From Daldinia sp. FL1419 (Eukaryota; Ascomycota; Sordariomycetes; Xylariales; Hypoxylaceae), in contig MU623588.1 of assembly GCA_025201765.1 (NCBI GenBank), forward strand, positions 1 through 32,098: a DNA stretch of 32,098 bases, in the 5' to 3' direction. The position numbers and the translations under genes were made by a program. The notes under the pieces are model-generated. The model did no database searches. It was not told the DNA's origin and saw nothing but the letters and a program-made list of their open reading frames with translations. Position 1 is the first letter of the stretch, and each line of letters starts with the position of its first letter. Positions 11,339-22,560 of the stretch are shown piece after piece.

Positions 11339-13200
11339 TAAGAGCTTATATCAACAAAATCCCCCCGCAAATCGTTCAATCAGGGTATTGTACAAAAGCT
11401 CTAATAACTAAATACAAAATAATTATATCTTAAAAAATAAAACAAACAATATATTCTACAAGAAAAAAAATTTATAAAAAATTATAAAAAATTATAAAAA
11501 AAACTTATAATTCTAAAAGATTTTACCTAATCAGATAGAAAATAACTCTTAAAAGCCTATATATTAAACAAAACATTTAATTAAATAAAAACTTTAATAA
11601 TTAAATATAAAATAATTATATCTTAAAGAAAATAAATATTAAAATAATCAAATAAAAGGCTACCAAAATTAATTATTAACAATGGTAATTAGAGCTTAAG
11701 AAATAGAATAAATAATATATTTAATAAGAAATCAAATTCATAAATTATTGTAAAAACTATAAGAAAAAGTGGTAATTCTATAGAACTTAATCTGATCAAA
11801 CAAGAATTAACACTTAAGGGCCTCCATATTAAATATAAACTCTAATTCAAGATGAATATTATTGAACAAAAGCTTTAATTAAACAGGAGTTCTAATAGCT
11901 ACCTAAATGTAAGATGATTATATCTTAAAAAAGATATTAAGATAATCAAATAAATTAATAATAAATAGAAGTAATTGCTAACGCCTAATAAATAAAATAA
12001 ACAATATATTCAATAGAAGAAAAAAATTATAAACTATCGTAAGAAGCTATAGTTATAAAAGGTAATACTTAAAAAACTTAACCTGATTAGGTAAGAATCA
12101 ACTTTTAAAAACTTATATATTGGACAAGAACTCTAATTTAAGCTTTAATTGCTTTTTCAGGATACGCCCTACACTTTAACTAATAAAAAATACAAAAAAA
12201 CTATATCCTGAAAGAGGTGTTAAAGTGATTAAATAAAAGGTTAATAAAGTTAAATGCTAACAATAATAACTAACATTTAAAAAAAATAAATAATATATTC
12301 AACAAAAAAAAAATTATAAACTATTATAAAAAACTATAAAAAAAATTAATAATTTTGAAGAACTTAACCTAATCAAACAAAAATCAATTCTTAAAAACTT
12401 ATATATTAAAGGGAATTCTTGCAAAATATACCCTGCATTTTCGTTACTTTATAATAAATTATATCCTAACAATAATAAATATTAAAATAATCAAATAAAA
12501 TAATTAATAAAAATAATTGTTAGTAACAATGATGTATTTTTAAAGAGGTTATATTCAACAAAAGGTAAAAAAGGTATATATTATTGTACAAAACTTTACA
12601 AAAAAACTAATAACTCTATGCTTAAGAACATAATCTAATCAAACAAAAAAACAACTCTTAAAAACCTATTTATGTTCCAAAAAGTTTGTGGAAATTTTAA
12701 AAAGGTTAGTTATATGGAGGCTCAAAAAGTAGCTTCAATTACATAATCATACTACCCCAATTCATTACGATGGAAAAACTAACCTAATTAGATAAGAATT
12801 AATATATGGGGGTTTATATATTAAACAGGAACTTTAATAACTAGATGCATGGTAATTATATCCTAAAGAAGGTAGTAAATTAATCAAATAAAAGGTTAAT
12901 AAAAAGAATTACTTATAATAATAACTAATACTTGAGATAAAAAAAATATATTCAATTAGATATAAGGTTATAAATTATTGTAAAAAGTTATAAAGAAAAT
13001 TAAATATATTGGTAATAATAAATTTAACCTAATTAGATAAAAATGATTAGTTAAAGGCTTATATATTGAATAGGAACTTTAATAACTCCTACAGGATATA
13101 CCCTACAATTCAACTACTCCATAATAAATTATATCCTAAAAAAATATTAAAATAATCAAATAAAAAGACAATATATATCAAAACTTTTTAAATAAATATA
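11339..13200 (-). repeat. RIP-degraded array of the 143-bp family, reversed
   Basis: Repeated segments such as ACCTGATTAGGTAAGAATCA, CTTATATATTAAAC and AGGATATACCCTACA are reverse-complement, transition-mutated versions of the 1-1305 array. Anchor positions near 11527, 11791, 12081, 12365, 12631, 12780 and 13026 give spacings mostly of 246-290 bp, about twice 143. Weaker anchors such as ATAATCAAATAAAAGGCTA (~11645) sit halfway. The array therefore has a two-unit higher-order period like its better preserved counterpart. Surviving G+C patches include 11361-11390, 12161-12178 and 13093-13107. Confidence 0.75.
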
Positions 13201-13649
13201 AAATAAAAGATAAATATTATTATACGAATCAAACTTATCAGAACAACTAAAAACCTTATTAAATGAATTAAAGTAGAAATAAATATTTTAATAATAAAAA
13301 TAAAAAGAAAAGTATTTTATTTATAACAAACAAGATTATTAATTTACCAAATATCCTATATATAAACAATATAATAAATATAATTAGTAACATCAATATA
13401 TATAAAAATAAAAAATGGAAAATATTGAAAAAGATTTTGTAACCTTCTTTATTAATTATAAAAAAATTAATATTAATAAAAATAAAAATAAAAATAATAA
13501 AAATAATGATAATTTTAATATATAATATATATAATATATTATTAATAAATATAGCAATAATAATAAGGTTTAATTATTAATTATATAATATTTTATAAGT
13601 TATGGTAAAATTAATGATCCCCAAGTTACTAATATCTTTATAAATTAAA
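13201..13649. other. AT-rich spacer, no recognisable feature
   Basis: Purine- and AT-rich sequence between the reversed array and the 437-bp inverted-repeat element. It has A-rich runs of the AATAAAAATAAAA kind near 13470-13510. I see no gene, RNA or repeat family in it. Confidence 0.4.
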
Positions 13650-13651
13650 TA

Positions 13652-13697
13652 ACGTGCCGCACAAGTCAACCGATCAAACAAGTCAACTGATCAGCCG
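13652..13697 (+). repeat. Left terminal inverted repeat of the 437-bp element
   Basis: Pairs with 14043-14088. About 39 of 46 positions agree by eye. Two ~15-bp direct repeats sit at 13663-13677 and 13679-13693. Confidence 0.85.
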
Positions 13698-14042
13698 AAA
13701 TATAACCAAAAATCAAAGAAATTTAAAAATCGTAACATTACAAATTCTAAATCTTATTTTTTTAAAATTTTAATATATTTTATATTATATAAATCTAATA
13801 TCATAAAGAAAATTGAAAAAATTCTCCCAGGGGTATAGAAGAAATTAGTTAAAATATCAACAGTTTTAGATCCACCTTTCCGTTTTTTATTTTTAATAAA
13901 TTGAAAAAAATCGTACAAAATTTAGAAAAAATATTATAATTATTATTTTTAAAAGAGGTATTTAAATCTTCAAACCAATTTTTAATACAATCTTTCTTAA
14001 ATAAAATGCACGTTTACATACAAACGTATTTTGTATGTATTT

Positions 14043-14088
14043 TTGCTAATCGGTTGACTTGTTTGATTGGTTGATTTGTGGGGTATGT
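14043..14088 (-). repeat. Right terminal inverted repeat of the 437-bp element
   Basis: Reverse-complement partner of 13652-13697, followed directly by the TA duplication at 14089-14090. Confidence 0.85.
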
Positions 14089-14090
14089 TA

Positions 14091-14805
14091 ATTTTCCATA
14101 CATTCACTACAACAAATATCTTTAATAATAATTATAAATATTTTACAGATGTAATCCTAGGTCCCCTTTCCATATCTTACCTTAAAAATTAATATATTTA
14201 TATATTTTAAGGCATTTTACCTGATATCACAACAATTAAAATGTTATTAAAAAGTAAAATATAAATGAAAACATTATAATATATATATTTTAATATTAAA
14301 ATAAATATATTTATAATAGAAATATATATTATATAATTTAATAATTATTTAGGATAAAAGAATTTTAATATTATTAATGTATTTACTTCATTTAGAATTA
14401 TTTAATTTTATATTATATCTTACAATATACCATTTTTATTATATCTTCATAATATGGATTGTTTAGAATTTTTTTTAAATAATATTAAAAATATGCTCAC
14501 TTATAAAAAGAAATATTACCCTATTATTTAAAAATAGGAATATTTATGATTTCTATTTAATAATAAAGAATAAATAATAATATATTATTATTATATTAAG
14601 GAAAAGCTACAATAGATATATAAATATTTTGATTATTTAGCTATAAATTGATTTTATTACGTTTTTATAAAAATTGAATATAATAAATTAAATCAAACAT
14701 TTATTAAAAGAATTAATAAATATTATTATTAATATTAAATATATAATAATATATTAGAATAATTTAAATTTATTATAAAAAATAATATCAATTTTAATTA
14801 TAATA
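14091..14805. other. AT-rich spacer, no recognisable feature
   Basis: Lies between the inverted-repeat element and A4. Apart from one patch near 14150-14180 (CCTAGGTCCCCTTTCC), it is saturated A+T. No gene or repeat could be assigned. Confidence 0.4.
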
Positions 14806-14818
14806 TTTACATTAATAT

Positions 14819-15092
14819 TTATTTATTTATTTATTTATTACTGCCCCGATTTACCTAGAATATATTACAGGTATCCGGTCCATCTTTTGATATTTATTCC
14901 GGGTAAGAACTGTGTTCCGGAGAAAACCTACGTACTACTTATTTAAATAAATTATATTATTATAATTTTAATTTTACCTTATATTCTTATTAAAACTTAC
15001 CTTCTAATAAAAATAATTAAACCTTAATATAGAAAAACATTTTATACGTTATAATGCCCGAGCTTTGTGAAGTGGTATGGCGGCGGCCCGGG
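14819..15092 (-). mobile_element. Family A copy A4, 274 bp, perfect 13-bp target duplication
   Basis: The tail (TTTA)n starts at the left edge, followed by CTGCCCCGATTTACCTAGAA. The element is 5'-truncated right after GGCGGCGGCCCGGG. TTTACATTAATAT stands on both sides (14806-14818 and 15093-15105), a perfect target-site duplication. Truncation at the 5' end plus a tailed 3' end and a 13-bp duplication is the standard product of target-primed reverse transcription. This copy is only lightly mutated and is a good template for the ancestral 3' end. Confidence 0.9.
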
Positions 15093-15105
15093 TTTACATT
15101 AATAT

Positions 15106-16301
15106 AATATATATTAAAAATAAACTAATCTTTTATATTATTAATAAAATTATATTATTTCAAATAATAAAATTTGTTAAAAATATAATAGTAAAATATA
15201 TATAAAATATGTTAAAAATAATATGAATAAATAATTATTTTAAATTATCTAATAATTTAAAACTTAATATTAACAATAATTTTATAATTAGTAAATTTAT
15301 TTTCAATATAAAAATATTATTAATATTTATTAAAAAAATGTTTATTAAAATATATAATTCAATTAAAAAATTAAATAATATTATAACCTATTTTAATAAA
15401 TATATAAAATAATATTAAAGGATTTTTAAGATATTTAAATTAATATTAATTATATTTTATAAATGGTTATAAAAATTATTAATAATATAATAGGATTAAA
15501 TAATTTAATCTTAACATTATTTATATTTGGAACATATCTGAAATTAATAAATAATTTATTATCCTTTCCTTTTATTATTATTTAAATTATAACTATTAAG
15601 AAGGTAATGGATAAAATATGCAAATTTAAAACTAAATAATAAATTAATGATACCTTGGGTATAAAAAATAAATCAAATATATTAAATATATTAAACTTAC
15701 TTTTTTAATTTAAAATATATATTTATCATAAAAATAATAATTGAATTAACCCTTATAAACTAATTATATAAAATAATGAAATTTATACTATTAAAATAAA
15801 TAAAAAATTAATTAATCTTAAAATCATAATTATAAAATAATATTTCTATAATAAATTCATCTATATTCTAAATCTTATAAATAAAAGTTCCAATCATAAA
15901 TATACTAATAATAATAAATATATTTTTAAAAATAGAATATTTATAATAAAACAATTATAAAAATGATTTTTTAAAAATAAGAATAAATCTTAATTAATAA
16001 ATTCTTATAATATAATTTACCTAGTCTTTAAAAAAATAATTAATATAAAGTTATTGTTATAATTATATTAAGAAAAGAAGATCATTACTTTAAATTAACC
16101 ATTTAAAATAATAAATATATAAAAAGATAAAGGATTTATTAAATAAAAAATATTTTTATTTAAGAAGTACAACAAAGAGAAATATGGGAATATTTAATTA
16201 TTTAAGTTACAAATTATTTATAAAATTAAAAAAAGGTACTAATAAATTATATAAAGAATTATAATTTATTATTTAAAATGATAATAATGAAAAAACAAAA
16301 G
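15106..16301. other. AT-rich spacer, saturated, no recognisable feature
   Basis: Nearly pure A+T with short patches such as CTTGGGTATAAAAAATAAATC near 15655. It was the landing site of A4 and lies left of A5. No reading frame, RNA gene or family A homology was visible. Confidence 0.4.
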
Positions 16302-16313
16302 AAAAGTTTATAT

Positions 16314-16985
16314 TTTATTTATTTATTTATTTATTACTACCCCGATTTACCTAGAATATATTACAGGTATCCGGTCCATCTCTTGGTATTTGTTCCAGGT
16401 AGGAATTGTGTTCCAGAGAAAACCTACTTGCTGCCTATTTAAATAAATTATATTATTATAATTTTAATTTCATTTTTTATTCTTATTAAAATTTACTTTT
16501 TAATAAAAATAATTAAACTTTAATATAAAAAAACATTTTATATATTATAATATTAATTACGTGAAGTGATATGGTAACAACCTAAATGTAAGGTAATAAT
16601 AAAATCTAAAATAATTTTATTATTTTTTTTAATAAATAATAAAAATATTATTATATTATAAAAAAGTTATTTTAGGGGAGGGCTGGGGTATATACAATTT
16701 ATGTAAGGTATAAATATATATGAATAATTTTATATCTTTATGAAAAACTATTACATATTTTTATTTTTATAATTTTTTTTTTAATATTACAATATTATAT
16801 TTACTTTTTAAAATGGCTTAAAATAGTGCTACTAACCTGTAACCTTTCCCAACTAACCTCAGTCCTCCTTATATGCCTTGCTTGCACTTTGCGATACTAC
16901 AGTATAATACCACCATGCCCATCGCGTTCACAGTCCGGTACCGCCTCGAAAAACCCACTTCGCTTTCATGTGTGCACTAAAAAAA
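16314..16985 (-). mobile_element. Family A copy A5, 672 bp, 12-bp target duplication
   Basis: The tail TTTATTTATTTATTTATTAC lies at the left edge, and the element then runs through CCCGATTTACCTAGAATATA. It ends on the right after CCACTTCGCTTTCATGTGTG and an A-run. AAAAGTTTATAT is present at 16302-16313 and 16986-16997 as the target duplication. The right end preserves unmutated sequence such as CCATGCCCATCGCGTTCACA and GTCCGGTACCGCCTCG (16912-16950), the best view of this part of the ancestral element. Confidence 0.9.
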
Positions 16986-16997
16986 AAAAGTTTATAT

Positions 16998-18240
16998 AAT
17001 TATTTATAATTTAATGTTCTAATTAATAAATTATCATTATATTTATTTTATTTTTTTAATAATAAATTAAAAAAATAATTATATGTCTTTACAGTATTAT
17101 ATAAATATATATTTAATTAAATATTAATTTAAATTGTATTATTATCATTATATTATTTAAAATTTTTAAAGATTATTTTTTAAAAATATTATTTTATAAA
17201 ATAATTAAATATAAATATATATTAATAAATGATTTATTTTAAATATTATTATTAAAGGTTTTTATAATTATATTAATTTATAATTTATATTTCTTAATTT
17301 CAGTATTATTTGAATAATTTAATTTAATTAAAATGTAAATTAATAATATATTTGGAATATTGAATAGAACATTTAACAAATTAAAAAAGGATAAAATAAA
17401 AAAATTAAATTTAAAGTAAAACCCAAATTATACCTTGATAAAGATATTTTATTAATATTTAATAATTATATTATTAATATTAATAATAAAAATAATATTT
17501 ATTTATATTAAAAAAATAAAGGAAGAAGATTATATTAATTTAAACTGCAAAAGATAACATTACTTAAGAATATATATAATAATAAGCCCATAATTTTTAT
17601 ATCATTTTAATTTATTAATCCAAAGCAATATTTAATATATATAAAGCAGCTCAACATAAAGAACCGAGAAAACCCAAAATCAACAAACTCAACAAACATC
17701 TTCAATAACAACTAAATAACCTACTATAAAACCTCCAATATATTAAACTAAATTTTATTATAATAAAAATCTTTATATTTATTAATAAATTATTTATAAA
17801 TAATAAGGATTTTAATTTTTAAATTAATTGTAAAATCTTTATTATTAACAAAATTATAACTAATAAATTATTTACTACAACTAATAATCTAATTCATTAA
17901 AATTTTATAAAATGTAAATAAATTATTTAGAATATTTTAATAAACAAAATCTATATTATAATATATAATATAAATATGGTTATTATAATTAAAATAATAA
18001 TAATATCCATATTTAATAAGCTTTAACTCCTTATAACATTTATAATTATATATATTGATTTATTTTTATTCTTTAAATATTTTATTAAATTCCTTTTAAA
18101 TAAAAACAATTCATAATTAATATCATATTACTTCAATAATTTTACAAACAATAAAAAGTTAATAATATATAATAAATTTATGGATAAAATCATCCAACCA
18201 ATATAATCATAAAATTTAATATTAATAAAGCTTTTATAAC
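16998..18240. other. AT-rich spacer with one C-rich patch
   Basis: Saturated A+T except for 17645-17740, where C survives and G is rare (GAACCGAGAAAACCCAAAAT and following). No gene or repeat family was recognised. Confidence 0.4.
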
Positions 18241-18269
18241 ATTTATTAATATTGATTGTTTTATATTGA

Positions 18270-18470
18270 AATTATAGGGTTGGATTAAGCAAACTTGAAT
18301 AATATGACCAATATCGACTACTTCCCTCGATCAATTCAACAAATGAAGGAAAGAATATAGTTTCTGAAGAAGAAAGAATTGTTAGATGGGATTATAAATT
18401 GTTATATATTTTAAAATGGTTGATTATTATGTTTTTTAGTAGAGTTCAAGTTATTAATTTATAAAGCCTT
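18270..18470 (+). other. Less mutated island, possible coding relic
   Basis: This stretch keeps normal-looking codons. A short frame starting ATGACCAATATCGACTAC (18303) ends after 19 codons. A second frame (18361-18465) reads VSEEERIVRWDYKLL and then a hydrophobic run up to SRVQVINL. The order Glu-Glu-Glu-Arg, Val-Arg, Asp, hydrophobic helix and a later Arg-Val loosely recalls the first helix of fungal anion:cation symporter family MFS permeases. Spacing is off by one to two residues at two places, so I do not claim the identity. It could be a gene fragment captured by a repeat or chance. Confidence 0.25.
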
Positions 18471-18770
18471 ATTTTTCATTTATTAATAAATTTTCCTTAA
18501 TTATTTTTATATATTTTTAATAATATTTTATTAATAAGATATACCTAATTCCAAAATATTTTGGATTATTAATATTAATTTTAACAATTGCTAATTTATA
18601 ATATTATAATATTATTTATTCTATGGGAACATTAATCTAATATTTTTAAGACATAGATTTATATTATTTTATAAAGGGATTATTAATTAATTAAATATAA
18701 ATAGGAATAAAAAGAGGATTATAGAAAAGAATCAATCTTAACATATTTAAATATTTAAAATTATGATTTT

Positions 18771-18960
18771 CCAGGATGAAGTCCGGTATATTATATTGAA
18801 ACTTTTCTATTAAATTATTATATAAAATTGATAAGACATTAATAAAAAATTAATAAAAAGATTAATAAAAAATTTAATAATAATTAATAAATTAATAAAA
18901 GGTAAAAAAATATATTAAAAATTTAAAATTTAAAAAAACATTTATGATTGGGTATATTCT
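18771..18960 (-). repeat. Reversed copy of the array terminal module
   Basis: It starts with CCAGGATGAAGTCCGG (18771-18786), one transition away from the reverse complement of the 1539-1554 hairpin. It continues through TATTATATTGAAACTTTTCT and a TTAATAAAAA-rich remnant of the 11-bp repeat to ACATTTATGATTGGGTATAT, which mirrors the CACCCAATCATAAATG start at 1321. Homology stops near 18960, so no 143-bp units follow. Confidence 0.7.
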
Positions 18961-19757
18961 TTTTTTATTAAATAATTATAATATTATTATTATAAATAAA
19001 TCTAATTTTAAAATAAATCTAATTAAGTAAATAATAAGGTTTATAAATATGCCTTTTTTAATTTGAATAATTAAAAAAAAAGCCTGTTGAAAGCACCTTT
19101 TGGGAGGGCTCTTGGAGGGTTATCAAAAGTTTCAAATAATTGAAAACCTTATTTAATTACTGTAATTAATTAAATATTTTAATTTATAAAGTATTTTATT
19201 TTTTTATATTTATATTTTTTTTTTACTTTTTTTTAACATTTTTTTCTTTTAAAAATTATTATGGATTATAATAAGTATTTATTAACTTAAATTTTTATAT
19301 AATAAGAAGATTTATTACCTATTAATTACATTTATAATTTATTTAATTAAATTTATAATTTTTTAAATTATTAAATCCTTTTTTTATATAAATCTTTAAT
19401 TATTAATTATAATAAATTAAAATTTAAGGTTTAGATTATAATTATATTTTAAATAAATTAAATTTAATATTACCTTTAATATTACTTTATAAAATCATAT
19501 TCTATACCTTTCCTTTTTTAATATTTTATAAATTGATAAGGTAGTAAAATTAAGTATATATATATTATTTACCTATAATTATTTATTTTATAAATTATTA
19601 TTATTTATTTAATAATTCAGAGTTTTTACTCAAAAATAATGTAAGAAATTACTATAAAGGTTATTTTACAATTAATCTTAATTCAATTTTATTAATAATT
19701 TTAATAACTACAAATTAGAATTAATATAAAGGTTAATTTCTTTATAATTATTAACTA
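18961..19757. other. AT-rich spacer with an unmutated patch at 19081-19165
   Basis: The patch AGCACCTTTTGGGAGGGCTC and TTGGAGGGTTATCAAAAGTT stands out from the AT-rich surroundings. A weakly similar inverted sequence lies at 20262-20282 (TTTTTGACAAACCACCTCTTT), so the pair could be ends of a ~1.2-kb element enclosing the 63-bp array. The match is too poor to call. Confidence 0.3.
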
Positions 19758-20195
19758 ATATAATTTATAATTTTATATAAAATTTATTTTAAAAATTATT
19801 TTCCAAATAATTATTAATTAATTTAACCTACAGTCTTATATAAAGTTTATTCTAGAGGTTATTCTCTAATTAACTTTTAATTAATTTAACCTATAATTCC
19901 ATATGAAATTTATCCTAAAGGTTATCTTCCAAATAACTTTTAATCAATTTAATCTACAATTCCATATAAAATTCATTTTAATGGTTATTTACTAAATAAC
20001 CCTTAACCAATCCAACCTACAATCCCATATAAAGCTTATCTTAAAAGTTATTTTCCAAATAATTTTCAACCAATTTAACTTATAATTTCATATAAAGTTT
20101 ATCTTAAAAATTATTCTCTAAATAACCTTTAATTAATTTAACCTATAATTCCATATAAAGTTTATTTTAGAGATTGCCTGCCTAACTGTAATCTT
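19758..20195. repeat. 63-bp tandem repeat, about seven units
   Basis: The anchor ATTTAACCTA or variants begins at 19821, 19884, 19947, 20010, 20073 and 20136, exactly 63 bp apart each time. One further unit starts at ~19758. Units differ mostly by C/T transitions on the + strand. The period is a multiple of three. On the - strand one frame gives a recurring 21-residue unit containing WLKVIW, ITF and FIWNC. All but one of the stops I found in that frame fall on positions that are TGG (Trp) in a sister unit, as G-to-A change would produce. It may be a relic of a repetitive protein or simply a minisatellite. Confidence 0.85.
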
Positions 20196-21180
20196 ATTAA
20201 GAGACTATATAATGATTAAGGTACCCATATTATTTATTAATCTTTCTTAATTTATTAATGGATTTTTGACAAACCACCTCTTTAATATATAAATAGTTTT
20301 TACAATTATTCTATTTTAAAATAAAATATAATTATTAAAAAGAATTTTAATAAAATATTAATAATTAAAAGAATAATTTGTTATTTATATTATTAATAAA
20401 TATAATTTAATGTTATATTTATTTTTAATAACATTTATAATAAATATTATATTATGGATAATAAGAAATAATATAATAAATTATTTTTTTAATAATAAAT
20501 TCTTTAGATTTTAAATCTATCCCTACTTATTTCCTGTTATTTTCATTATTAAAAAAATAATTTATTATTTATATATATATTAATATAAATATTTTTATTA
20601 TATATATTAATTATTATTTTTAAAAAAATAAAAATAATTAATATTATTATTTACATTTATAATTAATAATATAAATATTAAAGCCATATAATTTATTTTT
20701 TATAAAATATTAATAAAATATATAATAAATTCTTTTTATTCCTTAAACATTTAAATATAATAATTTTTTATTTATATAAATTTAAAATTATATTATAAAT
20801 AACTTATTAATTTTAAATATAATATTATATATAAAGATATATAATTCAAAAATAATTAATTTATTTTATTATTAATTATTTTAAATATTATAATTTAATT
20901 ATTAATTAAAGAAATTTAAATTAATTATTAAATAATATATTTCTATTGAATTATTTAAATATTAATAAATTAAATAATTTAATAAATATTATTATATAAG
21001 ATCTAATAGCTAATTAATTAATATAAAATAATAATACTTATAAGAAAATTATTATATTAAATATATTATTTAATATATTTAGGATGGATTTCTTCTACAA
21101 AAAAATAAACTATTAAAACAAATTTCATAATATAATATTATTAAAACATTACAACCTTTATAAAATTTATTAAATATTTA
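20196..21180. other. AT-rich spacer, no recognisable feature
   Basis: Saturated A+T between the 63-bp array and the 257-bp inverted-repeat element. The only richer patch is GGTACCCATATT near 20220. I see nothing assignable. Confidence 0.4.
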
Positions 21181-21182
21181 TA

Positions 21183-21439
21183 TGAAAATCTGGGCCAAAA
21201 GTCGCCCATAGTCCAAACTTGATCACCATATATAATCGTCTTTATTTTTTACTTATACTATATTATATATCCGCTAAACTAAGATTTTAATAATGGTATT
21301 TCCATTAAACCCAGGTGGCTTAACACTAAATCCACAATAATATCAGCTATTATAACTTAAATAATATAATATAAACCCTTTTAAATTCATATGTGCTTTG
21401 CCAAGCTCAGATGTGCAAGACTTTTGGCCTGGACCTTCG
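21183..21439. mobile_element. 257-bp TA-flanked inverted-repeat element (MITE)
   Basis: The left end TGAAAATCTGGGCCAAAAGT and the right end read in reverse, CGAAGGTCCAGGCCAAAAGT, form 21-bp terminal inverted repeats (21183-21203 and 21419-21439). All mismatches are transitions. TA dinucleotides flank both sides (21181-21182 and 21440-21441). GGCCAAAAGTC is perfect in both arms. The interior is only ~215 bp, with no coding capacity, and is only lightly mutated (for example TTAAACCCAGGTGGCTTAAC at 21305-21324). It is a different family from the 437-bp element, since the termini are unrelated. Confidence 0.8.
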
Positions 21440-21441
21440 TA

Positions 21442-21811
21442 CCTTTCCTTTATAAAATCCCTTTAAATAAGTTTAATTAAATTTAAACATGTTTTTTTCT
21501 TTTTTACTTTACTTTATATTTTAATAAATTAATTAATTTCATAAAATTAAAATAATATTTAATGAAATATTAAAAATATATAAATCTATTTAATCTTTAT
21601 TATAAAAGAAGAATTTTAATAAACTTTTAATAATTTAATAAATTAGAAGTTTAAATATTCCTTAATTAAATATTATAATATATTAACATATTAAAAAAAA
21701 CATAATTATATTAATATTCATATTATGAGGAATATAAGGCATATATATATTATTTAAAACATCCTATTTATTTTTATAACTTTAATATTAATTAATCATT
21801 ATTAATAAAAC
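21442..21811. other. AT-rich spacer, no recognisable feature
   Basis: AT-saturated sequence between the 257-bp element and A6. No feature was found. Confidence 0.4.
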
Positions 21812-21825
21812 CTATACTAATATAT

Positions 21826-22546
21826 TTATTTATTTATTTATTACTACCCCAATTTACCTAGAATATATTACAGGTATCCGGTCCATCTTTTAGTATTTGT
21901 TCTGGGTAGGAACTATGTTCCAGAAAAAACCTACCTATTATTTATTTAAATAAATTATATTATTATAATTTTATTTTTATTTTATATTTTTATTAAAATT
22001 TATTTTTTAATAAAAATAATTAAATTTTAATATAAAAAAATATTTTGAATATTATAATATTTAAATATTATAAAATAATATAATAATAGTTTAAATATAG
22101 GGTAATAATAAGGTTTAAAATAATTTCATTATTTTTTTTTATAAATAATAAAAATGTTATTATATTGTAAAGAAGTTGTTCCGAGGGGAAAACTAAATAT
22201 ATGCAATTTATATAAGATATAAATATAAATAAATAATTTTATATTTTTATAAAAAACTATTACTTATTCTTATTTTTACAATCTTTTTTTTAATATTACA
22301 ATATTATATTTATTTTTCAAAATGGTTTAAAATAATGCTATTAATTTATAACCCTTCCCAACTAACTTCAATCCTCTTTATATATTTTACTTACATTTTG
22401 CAATATTATAATATAATATTACCATACCTATTACATTCACAATCCAATACTACCTCAAAAAACCTACTTTATTTTTATATATATATTATATTAAATAAAA
22501 GAAAGTTTGTATATCTGTAGGTGTTCCATTATCTTTCCGGTTTCAT
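21826..22546 (-). mobile_element. Family A copy A6, 721 bp, perfect 14-bp target duplication
   Basis: The tail is at the left edge, followed by CTACCCCAATTTACCTAGAA. The element ends on the right after GGTGTTCCATTATCTTTCCG and GTTTCAT. CTATACTAATATAT occurs at 21812-21825 and 22547-22560, a perfect target duplication. This copy is more mutated than A4 or A5 in its middle but keeps clean ends. An open + strand frame (22335-22520) lies antisense to the element and has no merit as a gene. Confidence 0.9.
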
Positions 22547-22560
22547 CTATACTAATATAT

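Larger units (their letters stand above)
13652..14088. mobile_element. 437-bp TA-flanked inverted-repeat element (Tc1/mariner-type MITE)
   Basis: Both ends carry ~46-bp terminal inverted repeats. The left starts ACGTGCCGCACAAGTCAACC (13652) and the right, read in reverse, starts ACATACCCCACAAATCAACC (ending 14088). Nearly all mismatches between the arms are G/A or C/T, as expected after RIP. A TA dinucleotide flanks each side (13650-13651 and 14089-14090), the target duplication used by Tc1/mariner/pogo transposases. Each arm contains a direct repeat (CAAGTCAACCGATCA, CAAGTCAACTGATCA), which looks like a paired transposase-binding site. The 340-bp interior is too short for a transposase. The - strand has a short open stretch (KDCIKNWFEDL near 13950-13985), but I recognise no transposase in it. 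It was probably mobilised in trans. Confidence 0.85.

Noticed and set aside
18360..18465. MFS permease (anion:cation symporter family) fragment
   Set aside because: Residue order is suggestive, but two gaps are needed and the loop Asp is absent, so it is left unassigned.
19110..20282. DNA transposon with ends at 19112 and 20282 enclosing the 63-bp array
   Set aside because: The proposed inverted ends share only GAGG and TCAAAA with gaps, and no flanking duplication was found.
21156..21460. 14-bp direct repeat CCTTTATAAAAT as a long target duplication around the 257-bp element
   Set aside because: The repeats lie at unequal distances from the inverted ends, whereas TA dinucleotides abut the ends exactly.
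22335..22520. 61-codon open frame on the + strand
   Set aside because: It lies antisense within family A copy A6 and no other copy keeps the frame.
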